Shown in pieces: positions 7,949 to 15,912 of a DNA stretch of 64,000 nucleotides (within the stretch, counting starts at the first letter, position 1; the number at the start of each line of letters is the position of its first letter). The translations under genes and the position numbers were made by a program. Source of the stretch: Hyphomicrobiales bacterium (GTDB taxonomy: Bacteria > Pseudomonadota > Alphaproteobacteria > Rhizobiales > Rhizobiaceae); assembly GCA_900468535.1 (NCBI GenBank), contig UBTY01000030.1, positions 38,696 to 102,695 on the forward strand. Direction: 5' to 3'. The notes below the pieces were generated by a model. The model made no database searches. It saw nothing but the letters and a program-made list of their open reading frames with translations, and was not told where the DNA came from.

Positions 7949-8950
7949 ATGGCTGCACATACCGAAGGCTTCGAACACGAGCATGTCTTTCTCGGCGACG
8001 ACCATGACAACAACGCACGCAGGGTATGGCTGGTCATCGCCCTGACGACTGTGATGATGGTGATCGAGATCGCCGCGGGCACCTATTATGGTTCCATGGC
8101 GCTGGTCGCTGATGGCTGGCACATGTCGACGCATGCCAGCGCGCTGCTGATCGCGGCCATCGCCTATGTCTACGCGCGCCGGCAGGCGCACAATCCGCGC
8201 TTTACCTTCGGAACCGGCAAGCTTGGCGATCTCGCCGGCTTCGCAAGCGCGATCATCCTCGCTCTGATCGCGCTGCTGATGGCCTGGGAAAGCGTCATCC
8301 GCATCCTTCATCCCGTTGCGATCAGCTTCAGCCAGGCGATCGGCGTGGCGGTGGTGGGCCTGCTGGTCAATCTTGTCAGCGCCTGGATCCTCAAGGACAA
8401 CCATCATCACGCGCATGGCCACCACCACGGCCACGGCGACCACGCCCATCGTGGTGAGCATGCTCACCATGGAGATCACGCCCGTTCCGGTGCGCACGCT
8501 CACCCGGGTGGGCACGCGCACCATGCGACGGACAACAACATGCGCGCCGCCTATGTGCATGTCATCGCCGACGCGCTGACCTCTGTTCTTGCGATCATCG
8601 CACTGCTGCTCGGCAGTTCCTATGGCTGGCTGTGGCTCGATCCGCTGATGGGCATCGTCGGCGGCCTGATCATCGCCCAGTGGGCGGTTGGCCTGATGCG
8701 CTCGTCCGCGACCGTTCTCCTCGATGCGATACCGGATCGGGAGAAGCTGCCGAACGAGATCCGCACCGCGATCGAAACCGAAGGCGAGCGTATCACCGAT
8801 CTGCATGTCTGGCAGGTCGGGCCCGGCCATCATGCGGCCATCGTTGCGCTGACCGCGCCGGTCGCCCGCTCGCCGGCCTTCTACAAGGCAAAACTCGAGC
8901 GTTTCTCCGAGCTGTCCCACGTCACCGTCGAAGTGACGCAGGCGGCCTGA
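7949..8950 (+). CDS. dmeF: DmeF, cation-diffusion-facilitator Co/Ni efflux transporter
   Basis: A 333-aa CDF-family inner-membrane exporter with six predicted membrane segments. The HxxxD-type metal sites are visible as ADGWHMSTHA in helix 2 and HVIADALTS in helix 5. A very His-rich cytoplasmic loop (about residues 147-195, with many HxH and HHxH units) separates helices 4 and 5, as in DmeF proteins. The C-terminal domain has the ferredoxin-like CDF fold (ITDLHVWQVGPGHHA). It is co-transcribed with dmeR and gives resistance to cobalt and nickel. Confidence 0.92.
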   Translation: MAAHTEGFEHEHVFLGDDHDNNARRVWLVIALTTVMMVIEIAAGTYYGSMALVADGWHMSTHASALLIAAIAYVYARRQAHNPRFTFGTGKLGDLAGFASAIILALIALLMAWESVIRILHPVAISFSQAIGVAVVGLLVNLVSAWILKDNHHHAHGHHHGHGDHAHRGEHAHHGDHARSGAHAHPGGHAHHATDNNMRAAYVHVIADALTSVLAIIALLLGSSYGWLWLDPLMGIVGGLIIAQWAVGLMRSSATVLLDAIPDREKLPNEIRTAIETEGERITDLHVWQVGPGHHAAIVALTAPVARSPAFYKAKLERFSELSHVTVEVTQAA

Positions 8951-9015
8951 CGCGACGCGAGCGAGCCATAATCTCCCTCTAGCGATAGTATGGAATGATT
9001 CGTTCAGAGGGTTTC

Positions 9016-9906
9016 ATGCATCGCTTCTCGATCCGCCGCCGCGCGCTTCTCGGCTCTGCCCTGTTGTCTCCGGCGCTGTTCCTGCCATCCTGGGCTTGCG
9101 CGGCAGAGAGCGATGACGAGATCGATCGCCGCATTGCCGCGCTCGAGAAACAGATCGGCGGCAGCATCGGCGTCTCGGTCATCGACACGCAGACGAACAT
9201 CAGCTTGGGCTACCGCGAAACCGAGAGCTTCCCGCTGTGCAGCACCTTCAAGGTGCTGGCCGCCGGCTTCGTGCTGGCACGCGTCGACAAGGGCGAGGAG
9301 AACCTCGAGCGCCGCATCATTTACGACACAGACAAGCTGGTGACCTATTCGCCGGAAACCGGCAAGCACGTCGGCGGCGACGGCATGAGCGTTGGGGACC
9401 TGTGCCAGGCGGCCATCACACTCAGCGACAACACCGCCGCCAATCTGCTGCTCGAAAGCTTCGGCGGTCCCAAGGAGCTGACCAACTGGCTGCGGACTTT
9501 CGGAGATGCCTCGACCCGTCTCGATCGCTGGGAAACCGATCTGAACGAGGGAAAGAAGGACGATCCCCGGGACACGACGACACCGGACGCGATGCTCGAC
9601 ACCCTGGGCAACCTGACGCTCGGATCGGTGTTGTCGGAGCCGTCGCAGAACACTCTTGTCGAATGGATGGTGGCGAACACGACGGGCGGCGCGCGGCTGC
9701 GCCCGGGGCTTCCCGATGACTGGAAGATCGGCGACAAGACCGGAACCGGCAACAACGGCTGCGCCGCCGATATCGCCATCGCCTGGCCACCCGGCCATGG
9801 ACCTCTGCTGATGACCGTTTACGTCAAGCAGGCAAACGTGCCTGTCGCCGACATCAATCCGGTTTTCGCGGAAGTCGGCCGCATCGTTACCGACATGGTC
9901 GGATAA
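9016..9906 (+). CDS. Class A beta-lactamase with Tat-type signal peptide
   Basis: A 296-aa serine beta-lactamase carrying all class A motifs: S-T-F-K at 76-79 (Ser70/Lys73 equivalents), SDN at 137-139, E-T-D-L-N at 173-177 (Glu166/Asn170 equivalents) and KTG at 241-243. The leader (residues 1-30, SIRRRALLGS then a hydrophobic stretch to CAA) has twin arginines and fits Tat export. ATG 9016 is preferred over an upstream ATG because AGAGGG precedes it. No divergent AmpR-type regulator is adjacent. The substrate profile cannot be deduced. Confidence 0.92.
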   Translation: MHRFSIRRRALLGSALLSPALFLPSWACAAESDDEIDRRIAALEKQIGGSIGVSVIDTQTNISLGYRETESFPLCSTFKVLAAGFVLARVDKGEENLERRIIYDTDKLVTYSPETGKHVGGDGMSVGDLCQAAITLSDNTAANLLLESFGGPKELTNWLRTFGDASTRLDRWETDLNEGKKDDPRDTTTPDAMLDTLGNLTLGSVLSEPSQNTLVEWMVANTTGGARLRPGLPDDWKIGDKTGTGNNGCAADIAIAWPPGHGPLLMTVYVKQANVPVADINPVFAEVGRIVTDMVG

Positions 9907-9979
9907 GGCTTTGTCTTCAAACAGATGCGACGGAAATGTGAATCTCCGTCGCATTCAGCTGAATCAGTTTGTGAAGGCT

Positions 9980-10435
9980 TCAGGCGCCGGCGATCGTGTC
10001 CGCGTCAGGCTTGTCCTTGCTCTCGTCGCCGGTCAGCTGCCGCTTCAGTTCATCCGCGATCTGCTTTTCGACGGCTGCGCGTTCTTCCGGCGGCATGGAC
10101 GCCAGTTCGTCTTCGGTGATCCCGAGGCTCTTGAGAATGCTGTCGCGGATCCGCTCCGCCGGCGTCTTGTCGGCAAGCTCGGTGAATTCGGAGACGACGG
10201 CGTCATGGCGCGCTTTGGAAGCGTCCTCTGTTCCATCCATGGTCGCCGTGCCGCTCGCCTGCAGCGCCCACATCGTGCTGGAGATCGATGTCGGCGTGGT
10301 GCTTGGCTGCAGCGCCGCGCCGCTCTTGAAAACGCTGACCTCGGTGTCGCCAGTCTGCTGCTTGTTGCGCTGGCCGGATTGGCTGAAGAGGTTGCTCAGT
10401 CCATAGGTGCCGGAAACGCTGCTGCCGATCTTCAT
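9980..10435 (-). CDS. Conserved hypothetical protein, 151 aa
   Basis: A soluble, polar protein without signal peptide. The first 70 residues are Ser/Thr/Gln-rich and probably disordered; the second half (about 72-140) is charged and helical (VVSEFTELADKTPAERIRDSIL, then PPEERAAVEKQIADEL). A good Shine-Dalgarno (AGGGAGAA) precedes the ATG. It lies 111 bp downstream of selO on the same strand. I do not recognise the family. Confidence 0.7.
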   Translation of the reverse strand: MKIGSSVSGTYGLSNLFSQSGQRNKQQTGDTEVSVFKSGAALQPSTTPTSISSTMWALQASGTATMDGTEDASKARHDAVVSEFTELADKTPAERIRDSILKSLGITEDELASMPPEERAAVEKQIADELKRQLTGDESKDKPDADTIAGA

Positions 10436-10546
10436 GAAAATTCTCCCTGAAACAATTGGGCGGGAGAATGGCGCGCAAGGCCTGCCCGGACCTTGCCTCG
10501 GGGAGGGAGCAGTTAACGCGGTGGTAGTGAGGAAGACCTCGCCGGG

Positions 10547-12055
10547 TCAGGTGCCGCAGAAGGTCTGCAGAACGCGCTCATCCAGCTTCGGCGGTTCCAT
10601 GTAGGAGGCAAAGTCGGGCTGGTCATCGTAGGGCTTTGCAAGGACGGCAAGCAGTGCTTCGAACAGCGAGAAATCCGCATCCTCGACGGCCGCAGTGATC
10701 GCCTGCTCGATGCGATGATTGCGCGGAATTAAGGCCGGATTGACCGCGCGCATCGCCGCACGGCGAACCTCCTCCGTCCGGCCATCGTCGCGGGTCAGGC
10801 GGTCGCGCCAGCGGCCAAGCCATTCGCGCGCGCCATCAGGCTCGCGGAAGGTGGAGAGGAACAACGCTTCGCCATCACCGGCAACAGCAGCGTCGGAAAG
10901 CCGGCGGAAGGCGAGGGTGAAATCGGCCTGGCTCGCCTGCATTGCGGCAAGCAGCGACTGGATAAGCTCGAGATCGCCATCCTCGACGGTGGCGAGGCCG
11001 ATCTTCTCGCGCATGCCACGCAGCCAGTGGATCTGGAAGCGCTCGCCATACTGCTGGATCACCGCATTGGCGAGCTCGAGGGCCTTCTCCGCATCGGTAT
11101 CGAACAGCGGTAACAGGGTTTCGCCAAGCCGGGCGAGGTTCCATTGACCGATGCCCGGCTGATTGGCATAGGCATAGCGGCCGCCCTGGTCGATCGAGGA
11201 AAAGACTTTGCCGGGATGGTATTCGTCCATGAAGGCGCAGGGGCCGAAATCGATCGTCTCACCCGAGATCGTCATGTTGTCGGTATTCATCACGCCATGG
11301 ATGAAGCCGACCTGCAGCCATCTGGCGATCAGGGCAGCCTGCCGCTCACAGACGGCCTCATAGAGCGCCAGATAGGGATTGTCCCTGTCCCTGAGCTTGG
11401 GGTAGTGCCGGTCGATGACATAATCGGCCAGCGCCCGCACGCCGTCGGTATCGCCACGTGCCGCGAAGAACTGGAAGGTGCCTACGCGGATATGGCTTGC
11501 AGCGACGCGGGTAAAGACGGCACCCGGCAGGATGTTCTCGCGATAGACTGGCTGCCCGGTCGAAACCGCCGCAAGCGCCCGGGTTGCCGGGATGCCGAGC
11601 GCGTACATCGCCTCGCTGACGATATATTCGCGAAGCACCGGGCCGAGTGCCGCCCGCCCGTCGCCGCGGCGCGAGTACGGCGTCTGTCCCGCACCCTTCA
11701 GCTGGATATCACGACGCCTGCCGTTGCGATCGATCACCTCGCCGAGCAGGATCGCCCGCCCGTCGCCAAGCAAAGGTACGAAGGAGCCGAACTGATGCCC
11801 GGCATAGGCCATCGCCAGCGGATCGGCACCGTCGGGAACCAGATTGCCCGAGAAGATCGCCGCACCGTCTCTTTTCAGCGCCTCGACATCGAGGCCGAGC
11901 TCTTCGGCCAGCGCTTCGTTCAGCTTGATCAGCCACGGCTCTGCGGCCTGCGAAGGCGCCTGACGCGTGAAGAATTGCTGCGGCAACCGCGCATAGCTGT
12001 TGTCGAAGGCGAAGGGCGCTTTGGTTCGCTCGGTCTCTGGCAGGATCTGTGTCAT
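10547..12055 (-). CDS. selO: SelO/YdiU-family protein adenylyltransferase (UPF0061)
   Basis: A 502-aa pseudokinase-fold enzyme of the SelO family, which transfers AMP from ATP to Ser/Thr/Tyr of target proteins. Family landmarks include AYAGHQFGSF, LKGAGQTPYSRRGDGRA, the VLREYIVSEAM segment and HGVMNTDNM, followed by the IDFGPCAFMD metal-binding segment. The protein ends in FCGT, so one cysteine is kept near the C terminus, where many SelO proteins have a CxxC or CxxU redox pair. Length is normal for bacterial members. Confidence 0.92.
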   Translation of the reverse strand: MTQILPETERTKAPFAFDNSYARLPQQFFTRQAPSQAAEPWLIKLNEALAEELGLDVEALKRDGAAIFSGNLVPDGADPLAMAYAGHQFGSFVPLLGDGRAILLGEVIDRNGRRRDIQLKGAGQTPYSRRGDGRAALGPVLREYIVSEAMYALGIPATRALAAVSTGQPVYRENILPGAVFTRVAASHIRVGTFQFFAARGDTDGVRALADYVIDRHYPKLRDRDNPYLALYEAVCERQAALIARWLQVGFIHGVMNTDNMTISGETIDFGPCAFMDEYHPGKVFSSIDQGGRYAYANQPGIGQWNLARLGETLLPLFDTDAEKALELANAVIQQYGERFQIHWLRGMREKIGLATVEDGDLELIQSLLAAMQASQADFTLAFRRLSDAAVAGDGEALFLSTFREPDGAREWLGRWRDRLTRDDGRTEEVRRAAMRAVNPALIPRNHRIEQAITAAVEDADFSLFEALLAVLAKPYDDQPDFASYMEPPKLDERVLQTFCGT

Positions 12056-12103
12056 GCCTCATAGGTAGGCTTCGGCACCGATTGCCGCAAGCCTGAAGCG
12101 GTG

Positions 12104-12120
12104 GTAGGATTTTATCCTAC
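12104..12120. promoter_or_regulatory. ParD operator candidate
   Basis: GTAGGAT-TTT-ATCCTAC is a perfect 7-bp inverted repeat with a 3-nt spacer, 20 bp upstream of the parD start. Ribbon-helix-helix antitoxins bind such short palindromes to repress their own operon. Confidence 0.6.
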
Positions 12121-12140
12121 TTCCCTATGGAGCATGTCCG

Positions 12141-12398
12141 ATGGAAAAGTTGAGCATCACCTTGCCGACCGAGATGGTCAACGTGATCAAGGCCGAGGTC
12201 GAAGCCGGCACCTTTGCCTCGACAAGCGAAGTGTTGCGTGAGGCAATGCGTGTCTGGATGCGGCGCGAAGAAGAGCACAGGGAACGCATTGCTGCGATCC
12301 GCGCCAAGGTGCAGTCGTCGCTGGATGATCCAAGGCCCGATCTGAGCAGCCGGGAAATGAGAGAGGCTATCGATGCTCTCTTTGCAAAACACCGGTGA
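12141..12398 (+). CDS. parD: ParD-family antitoxin (ribbon-helix-helix)
   Basis: An 85-aa antitoxin. The N-terminal KLSITLPTEM strand and the following helices (TSEVLREAMRVW) form the ribbon-helix-helix DNA-binding fold; the charged C-terminal half would wrap the toxin. It is intact, but the ParE reading frame that follows directly is destroyed, so this looks like an orphan antitoxin. Confidence 0.85.
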   Translation: MEKLSITLPTEMVNVIKAEVEAGTFASTSEVLREAMRVWMRREEEHRERIAAIRAKVQSSLDDPRPDLSSREMREAIDALFAKHR

Positions 12399-12708
12399 AC
12401 CATCGAGCGCTATCGCGCAGCGTATTGGTCGGCGGCGTTTGAAGCGACTGCCGCTATCTTCGCCTATGTTCTTGAGGCCAGTCAAAATCGCGTCACGGCC
12501 GAACGCTACATCGAGCGCCTTTATGACCGTTGCGAGCGCATCGGCGACGCGCCGTTTGGCGGTGTGGCGAGATCGGATCTCGGCGCCAATCTGCGCATGG
12601 CCGTCTTCGAGAAAAATATCGTGATACTCTGTCGAGGATAACGTGGTCAGCATTGCCAACATCTTCTCCGGCGGACAGGACTACGAGACACTGCTGCGCG
12701 ACCACTGA
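12399..12708 (+). pseudogene. Decayed parE toxin
   Basis: Directly after the parD stop, one frame encodes a ParE-like sequence (IERYRAAYWSAAFEATAAI, later IGDAPFGGVARSDLG and FEKNIVIL) until a premature TAA at about 12640. The conserved end (VEDNVVSIANIFSGGQDYE, then stop TGA at 12706-12708) continues in another frame. The junction looks like loss of about 5 bases where a Tyr-Arg pair is expected. There is also no ATG, GTG or TTG in frame at the beginning. The toxin is therefore inactivated twice. Confidence 0.8.
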
Positions 12709-12882
12709 ACCGGCACGGCGCCCAGCCATTCCGCGACGACACGGCAGCCTTTCCATATAAGCATAACGGCGCCACATTTGCGGGCGTATACAAAGATCTC
12801 TAATCCCCTTTTGGCATTACGCCATACCATACCGCGGCCATCGCTTCCGCGCCGGCCACGCCATTGCGAGTGATCCCTGACG

Positions 12883-14334
12883 ATGTCGGATCAGATCTAC
12901 CAGGCGGCTGCCATCGGGCGCGCCAAGCCGAACTTCCGCGTGATTGCGATGATCGTGGCGAGCGCCATGTTTATGGAGCAGCTCGACGCTACCGTCCTAG
13001 CGACGGCGCTGCCGACCATGGCGCGCGACTTCGGTGTCAGCGCCCCGTCGATGAGCATCGCGCTGACCTCCTATCTTCTCAGTCTGGCGATCTTCATTCC
13101 GGCGAGTGGCCTGATCGCTGACCGCTTCGGTTCACGCACCGTCTTCCGTTCGGCAATCGCCGTCTTCATGGCGGGATCCATCTTCTGCGCGCTGTCGCCG
13201 AACCTCCTCTGTCTCGTACTGGCGCGACTGCTGCAGGGACTTGGCGGGGCGATGATGCTGCCGGTCGGTCGCCTCGTGCTGTTGCGCAGCGTCGACCGTA
13301 AGGACATGGTCAATGCCATGTCGTGGCTGCTGGTGCCGGCGCTGATCGGCCCGATCCTCGGCCCGCCGGTCGGCGGCCTGATCGTCACCTACCTCGACTG
13401 GCGCTGGATCTTCTACATCAACGTACCGATCGGCATCATCGGCTTCACCCTGGTCTCGATCTTCATCGAGGATTTCAAGGGCGAGGCGAAGCGTCCGTTC
13501 GACACGATAGGCTTCATCCTCTCCGGCATCGCGCTCGGTTCCCTGCTGTTCGGTTTTGAAAGCTCGAGCCGCCCCGGCGAGGGCGCGTTCTCGCTGTTCC
13601 TGATCGCCGTCGGCATGCTCTTCGGCATTGCTTACCTGAAGCACGCCCGCCGCCACCCGTCGCCGATCATGGACTTCTCGCTGATGAAGGTGCCGAGCTT
13701 CGGCACCTCGGTCATCGCCGGATCGCTGACCCGTATCACCCAGGGTGCTCAACCCTTCCTGTTGCCGCTCTATTTTCAGCTCGGCTTCGGCCTGTCGGCG
13801 GCCAAGGCCGGCCAGCTCGTGACCGCCGCGGCAATCGGCTCGATGGCGATGAAGGCCTTTGCGCCGCGCGTGCTGCGCCGTTTCGGCTTCCGCAACGCCC
13901 TGGTCGCCAACGGCGTCGTCGCCACATTCGGCTATGCCCTCTGCGCCGCCTTCCGGCCCGACTGGCCGTTGGCGCTGATCTTCGCGATCCTCGTCATGTG
14001 CGGCTTCTTCATGTCGTTCCAGTTCACGGCCTATAACACGGTCGCCTACGACGCGATCGACCGCGACCGGATGAGCTCGGCCACCAGCTTCTACACGACG
14101 TTCCAGCAGCTGATGCTGTCGCTCGGCATCTGCGTCGGCGCCCTGGCGTTGCACACGTCGATGGTGGCCAACGGCAGCCAGACGCCGCAACTCCACGACT
14201 TCTCCGCCGCCTTCCTCTTCGTCACCGCGATCTCGATCACCGCGACGTTCTGGAACCTGCGCTTCTCCAGAAGCGCCGGCGCCGACATCAGCGGCCACGA
14301 TGCCGGCAAGGCCGCGCACGCGTCCGAGCACTGA
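12883..14334 (+). CDS. MFS multidrug exporter, DHA2 (EmrB/QacA) type
   Basis: A 483-aa membrane protein with about 14 predicted membrane segments. The first helix carries the family segment FMEQLDATVLATALPTMA (motif D1 of drug:H+ antiporters), followed by GLIADRFGSR (motif A) and, in helix 5, ALIGPILGPPVGG (motif C of exporters). It probably pumps drugs or other toxic compounds using the proton gradient. No membrane-fusion partner or regulator is adjacent. Confidence 0.9.
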   Translation: MSDQIYQAAAIGRAKPNFRVIAMIVASAMFMEQLDATVLATALPTMARDFGVSAPSMSIALTSYLLSLAIFIPASGLIADRFGSRTVFRSAIAVFMAGSIFCALSPNLLCLVLARLLQGLGGAMMLPVGRLVLLRSVDRKDMVNAMSWLLVPALIGPILGPPVGGLIVTYLDWRWIFYINVPIGIIGFTLVSIFIEDFKGEAKRPFDTIGFILSGIALGSLLFGFESSSRPGEGAFSLFLIAVGMLFGIAYLKHARRHPSPIMDFSLMKVPSFGTSVIAGSLTRITQGAQPFLLPLYFQLGFGLSAAKAGQLVTAAAIGSMAMKAFAPRVLRRFGFRNALVANGVVATFGYALCAAFRPDWPLALIFAILVMCGFFMSFQFTAYNTVAYDAIDRDRMSSATSFYTTFQQLMLSLGICVGALALHTSMVANGSQTPQLHDFSAAFLFVTAISITATFWNLRFSRSAGADISGHDAGKAAHASEH

Positions 14335-14337
14335 CCG

Positions 14338-15291
14338 TCAGGCCTGCGCCTGCGCGGGCATACAAGCCTCGCAGATCGCCGCGACATGGCGGTGATCGGT
14401 GCCGCAACAGCCGCCGACAATGCGCACCTGCGGCATCTGCCGCATCAGCTCGCGGTATCGCTGCCCGAGATCATCAGGGTCGCCAGCGTCGAGTGTTTCG
14501 CTCTCGTCCAGTTCCGCATGGCTCATGCGTGATGCATTGGCGCGCAAGCCGTAGATCCGCTTGGTCCAGCTGCTGCGGTGGTCGAAAGCATCGGCAAAAT
14601 GCGTGGGGTGCGCGCAATTGATCATGTAATAGGCCACCGAACCGCCGGTCGCCGCGTCCGTCGTCTCGATCGCATCCTGCATACTGCGCCCGGTCACCAG
14701 CCGGCCATCGGTCTCGACGGTGAACGAGATCGCGCAGGGCATGCCTCGCGCCGCCGCGGCGCGGGCGACACCGATTGCCTCGTCGATATTGGTCAGCGTG
14801 AACGCGGTCACCATGTCGGCTTCGCTTTCCGCGAAGCTGCCGATCTGGACGCTGTGATAGTCCTCGCTTTCGGCCGCATTCATGTTGCCGGCCTTGTAGC
14901 CGTCGCCGCGCGGGCCGATCGCGCCGCTGAGCACGATCGGGCTGTCCGGCCGCGCATGCTTGGCGCGCAGCTCGGCCAGCAAATCGATGCCTGCCACATT
15001 GGCTGCATGCAGTGCTTCGCGCGTATAGCGAAGTTTCTCGCCCCAATCCGGATTGGCGCGCCATGTCGGCGTATCGAGGATAAATCCGGCGCCGTGCTTG
15101 CGGGCGATGTCGAGGTAGCGACGATAGTAGGCTTTCAGCCGGTCGCGCCCTTCTTCCGAAGCCAGCATGACGAAGGATGCAAAGTGGGGAAGCTGCAGGC
15201 CGTCGTGGAAGATGAAAGTCGTTTCCATCCCGCCATCGGTCACGAATAGACCGCCATCGAGTTGCGGCAAGCTATGTCTGTAGGTCGCCAT
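14338..15291 (-). CDS. Homocysteine S-methyltransferase family protein
   Basis: A 317-aa TIM-barrel enzyme with the zinc ligands of the family: a Cys in the NCAHP segment and the pair in GGCCGT near the C terminus. The N-terminal LFVTDGGMETTFIF matches the start of the barrel. It would transfer a methyl group from S-methylmethionine, S-adenosylmethionine or a related donor to homocysteine. ATG 15291 is chosen because GGGAGGG lies just upstream. It is convergent with the MFS gene, with a 3-bp gap between the stops. Confidence 0.88.
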   Translation of the reverse strand: MATYRHSLPQLDGGLFVTDGGMETTFIFHDGLQLPHFASFVMLASEEGRDRLKAYYRRYLDIARKHGAGFILDTPTWRANPDWGEKLRYTREALHAANVAGIDLLAELRAKHARPDSPIVLSGAIGPRGDGYKAGNMNAAESEDYHSVQIGSFAESEADMVTAFTLTNIDEAIGVARAAAARGMPCAISFTVETDGRLVTGRSMQDAIETTDAATGGSVAYYMINCAHPTHFADAFDHRSSWTKRIYGLRANASRMSHAELDESETLDAGDPDDLGQRYRELMRQMPQVRIVGGCCGTDHRHVAAICEACMPAQAQA

Positions 15292-15374
15292 CGGATCCCT
15301 CCCGCCTAGACCAAAGGAATGCTGCACTGCGACATTGATTGTTAAGTGTGTTCTAATGTAGGCGGCAGCCGTAC

Positions 15375-15896
15375 TCAGCCCGCTTCCATGGCAGCCGCCA
15401 TTTCAGCGAGTTTGCGCACCGTGTTCATGTTGCGCGCGGTGCCCGGCTTCAAGGCCGGTAGCTTGAGCTTCGACTTGCCGGAACCGATGGGGAAGTGGAC
15501 ATAGATTTCACGACCCGCGACAACGGCCTCCTCGCCATCCGGTGCCACCATCTTGTCGAGTGCATCGCCAGGTGCTGCCTCCGGCAGGAAGCTCACTAGC
15601 AGATAGTTGGGCTTGGCATCCGGAAACGGCGCGTTGACGACGATCGCTTCCAGTTCCTTGCGGCTGCGCAACATCACGCCGGGCTTCTTGCCGAGCAGCT
15701 TTCCGAGCGCATTATCCAGCTTCCGCTCGACCTCCGCTTCTTCAGCTTCGGCGCGAAACAGCACGTTGCCGCTCTGGATGTAGGTTTTCACATCGCTGAA
15801 GCCGAGCCCTTCGCAGGCCGCCTTCAGATCAGCCATGGGCAGCTTGCCCGTGCCGCCGACATTGATCGCCCTCAGGAGCGCCACATAGACCGTCAC
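15375..15896 (-). CDS. DUF1697 family protein
   Basis: A 173-aa protein with the DUF1697 hallmarks YVALLRAINVGGTGKLPM at the N terminus, TYIQSGNVLF in the middle and a C-terminal ARNMNTVRKL. The function of the family is not established. The start is taken as GTG 15896, since the homology begins there and GGAGGAG is directly upstream. It begins 16 bp after the stop of the oligopeptidase B gene and is probably co-transcribed with it. Confidence 0.85.
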   Translation of the reverse strand: MTVYVALLRAINVGGTGKLPMADLKAACEGLGFSDVKTYIQSGNVLFRAEAEEAEVERKLDNALGKLLGKKPGVMLRSRKELEAIVVNAPFPDAKPNYLLVSFLPEAAPGDALDKMVAPDGEEAVVAGREIYVHFPIGSGKSKLKLPALKPGTARNMNTVRKLAEMAAAMEAG

Positions 15897-15912
15897 GGGC
15901 TCCTCCCAGCCG

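Noticed and set aside
8397..8530. Short tandem-like repeats of His codons
   Set aside because: They encode the His-rich loop of DmeF, a normal family feature, and are not a separate repeat element.
13132..14331. 399-codon open frame on the minus strand
   Set aside because: It is exactly antisense to the MFS gene, has Arg/Asp/Glu/Gln-rich composition typical of shadow frames in high-GC DNA and no recognisable domain.
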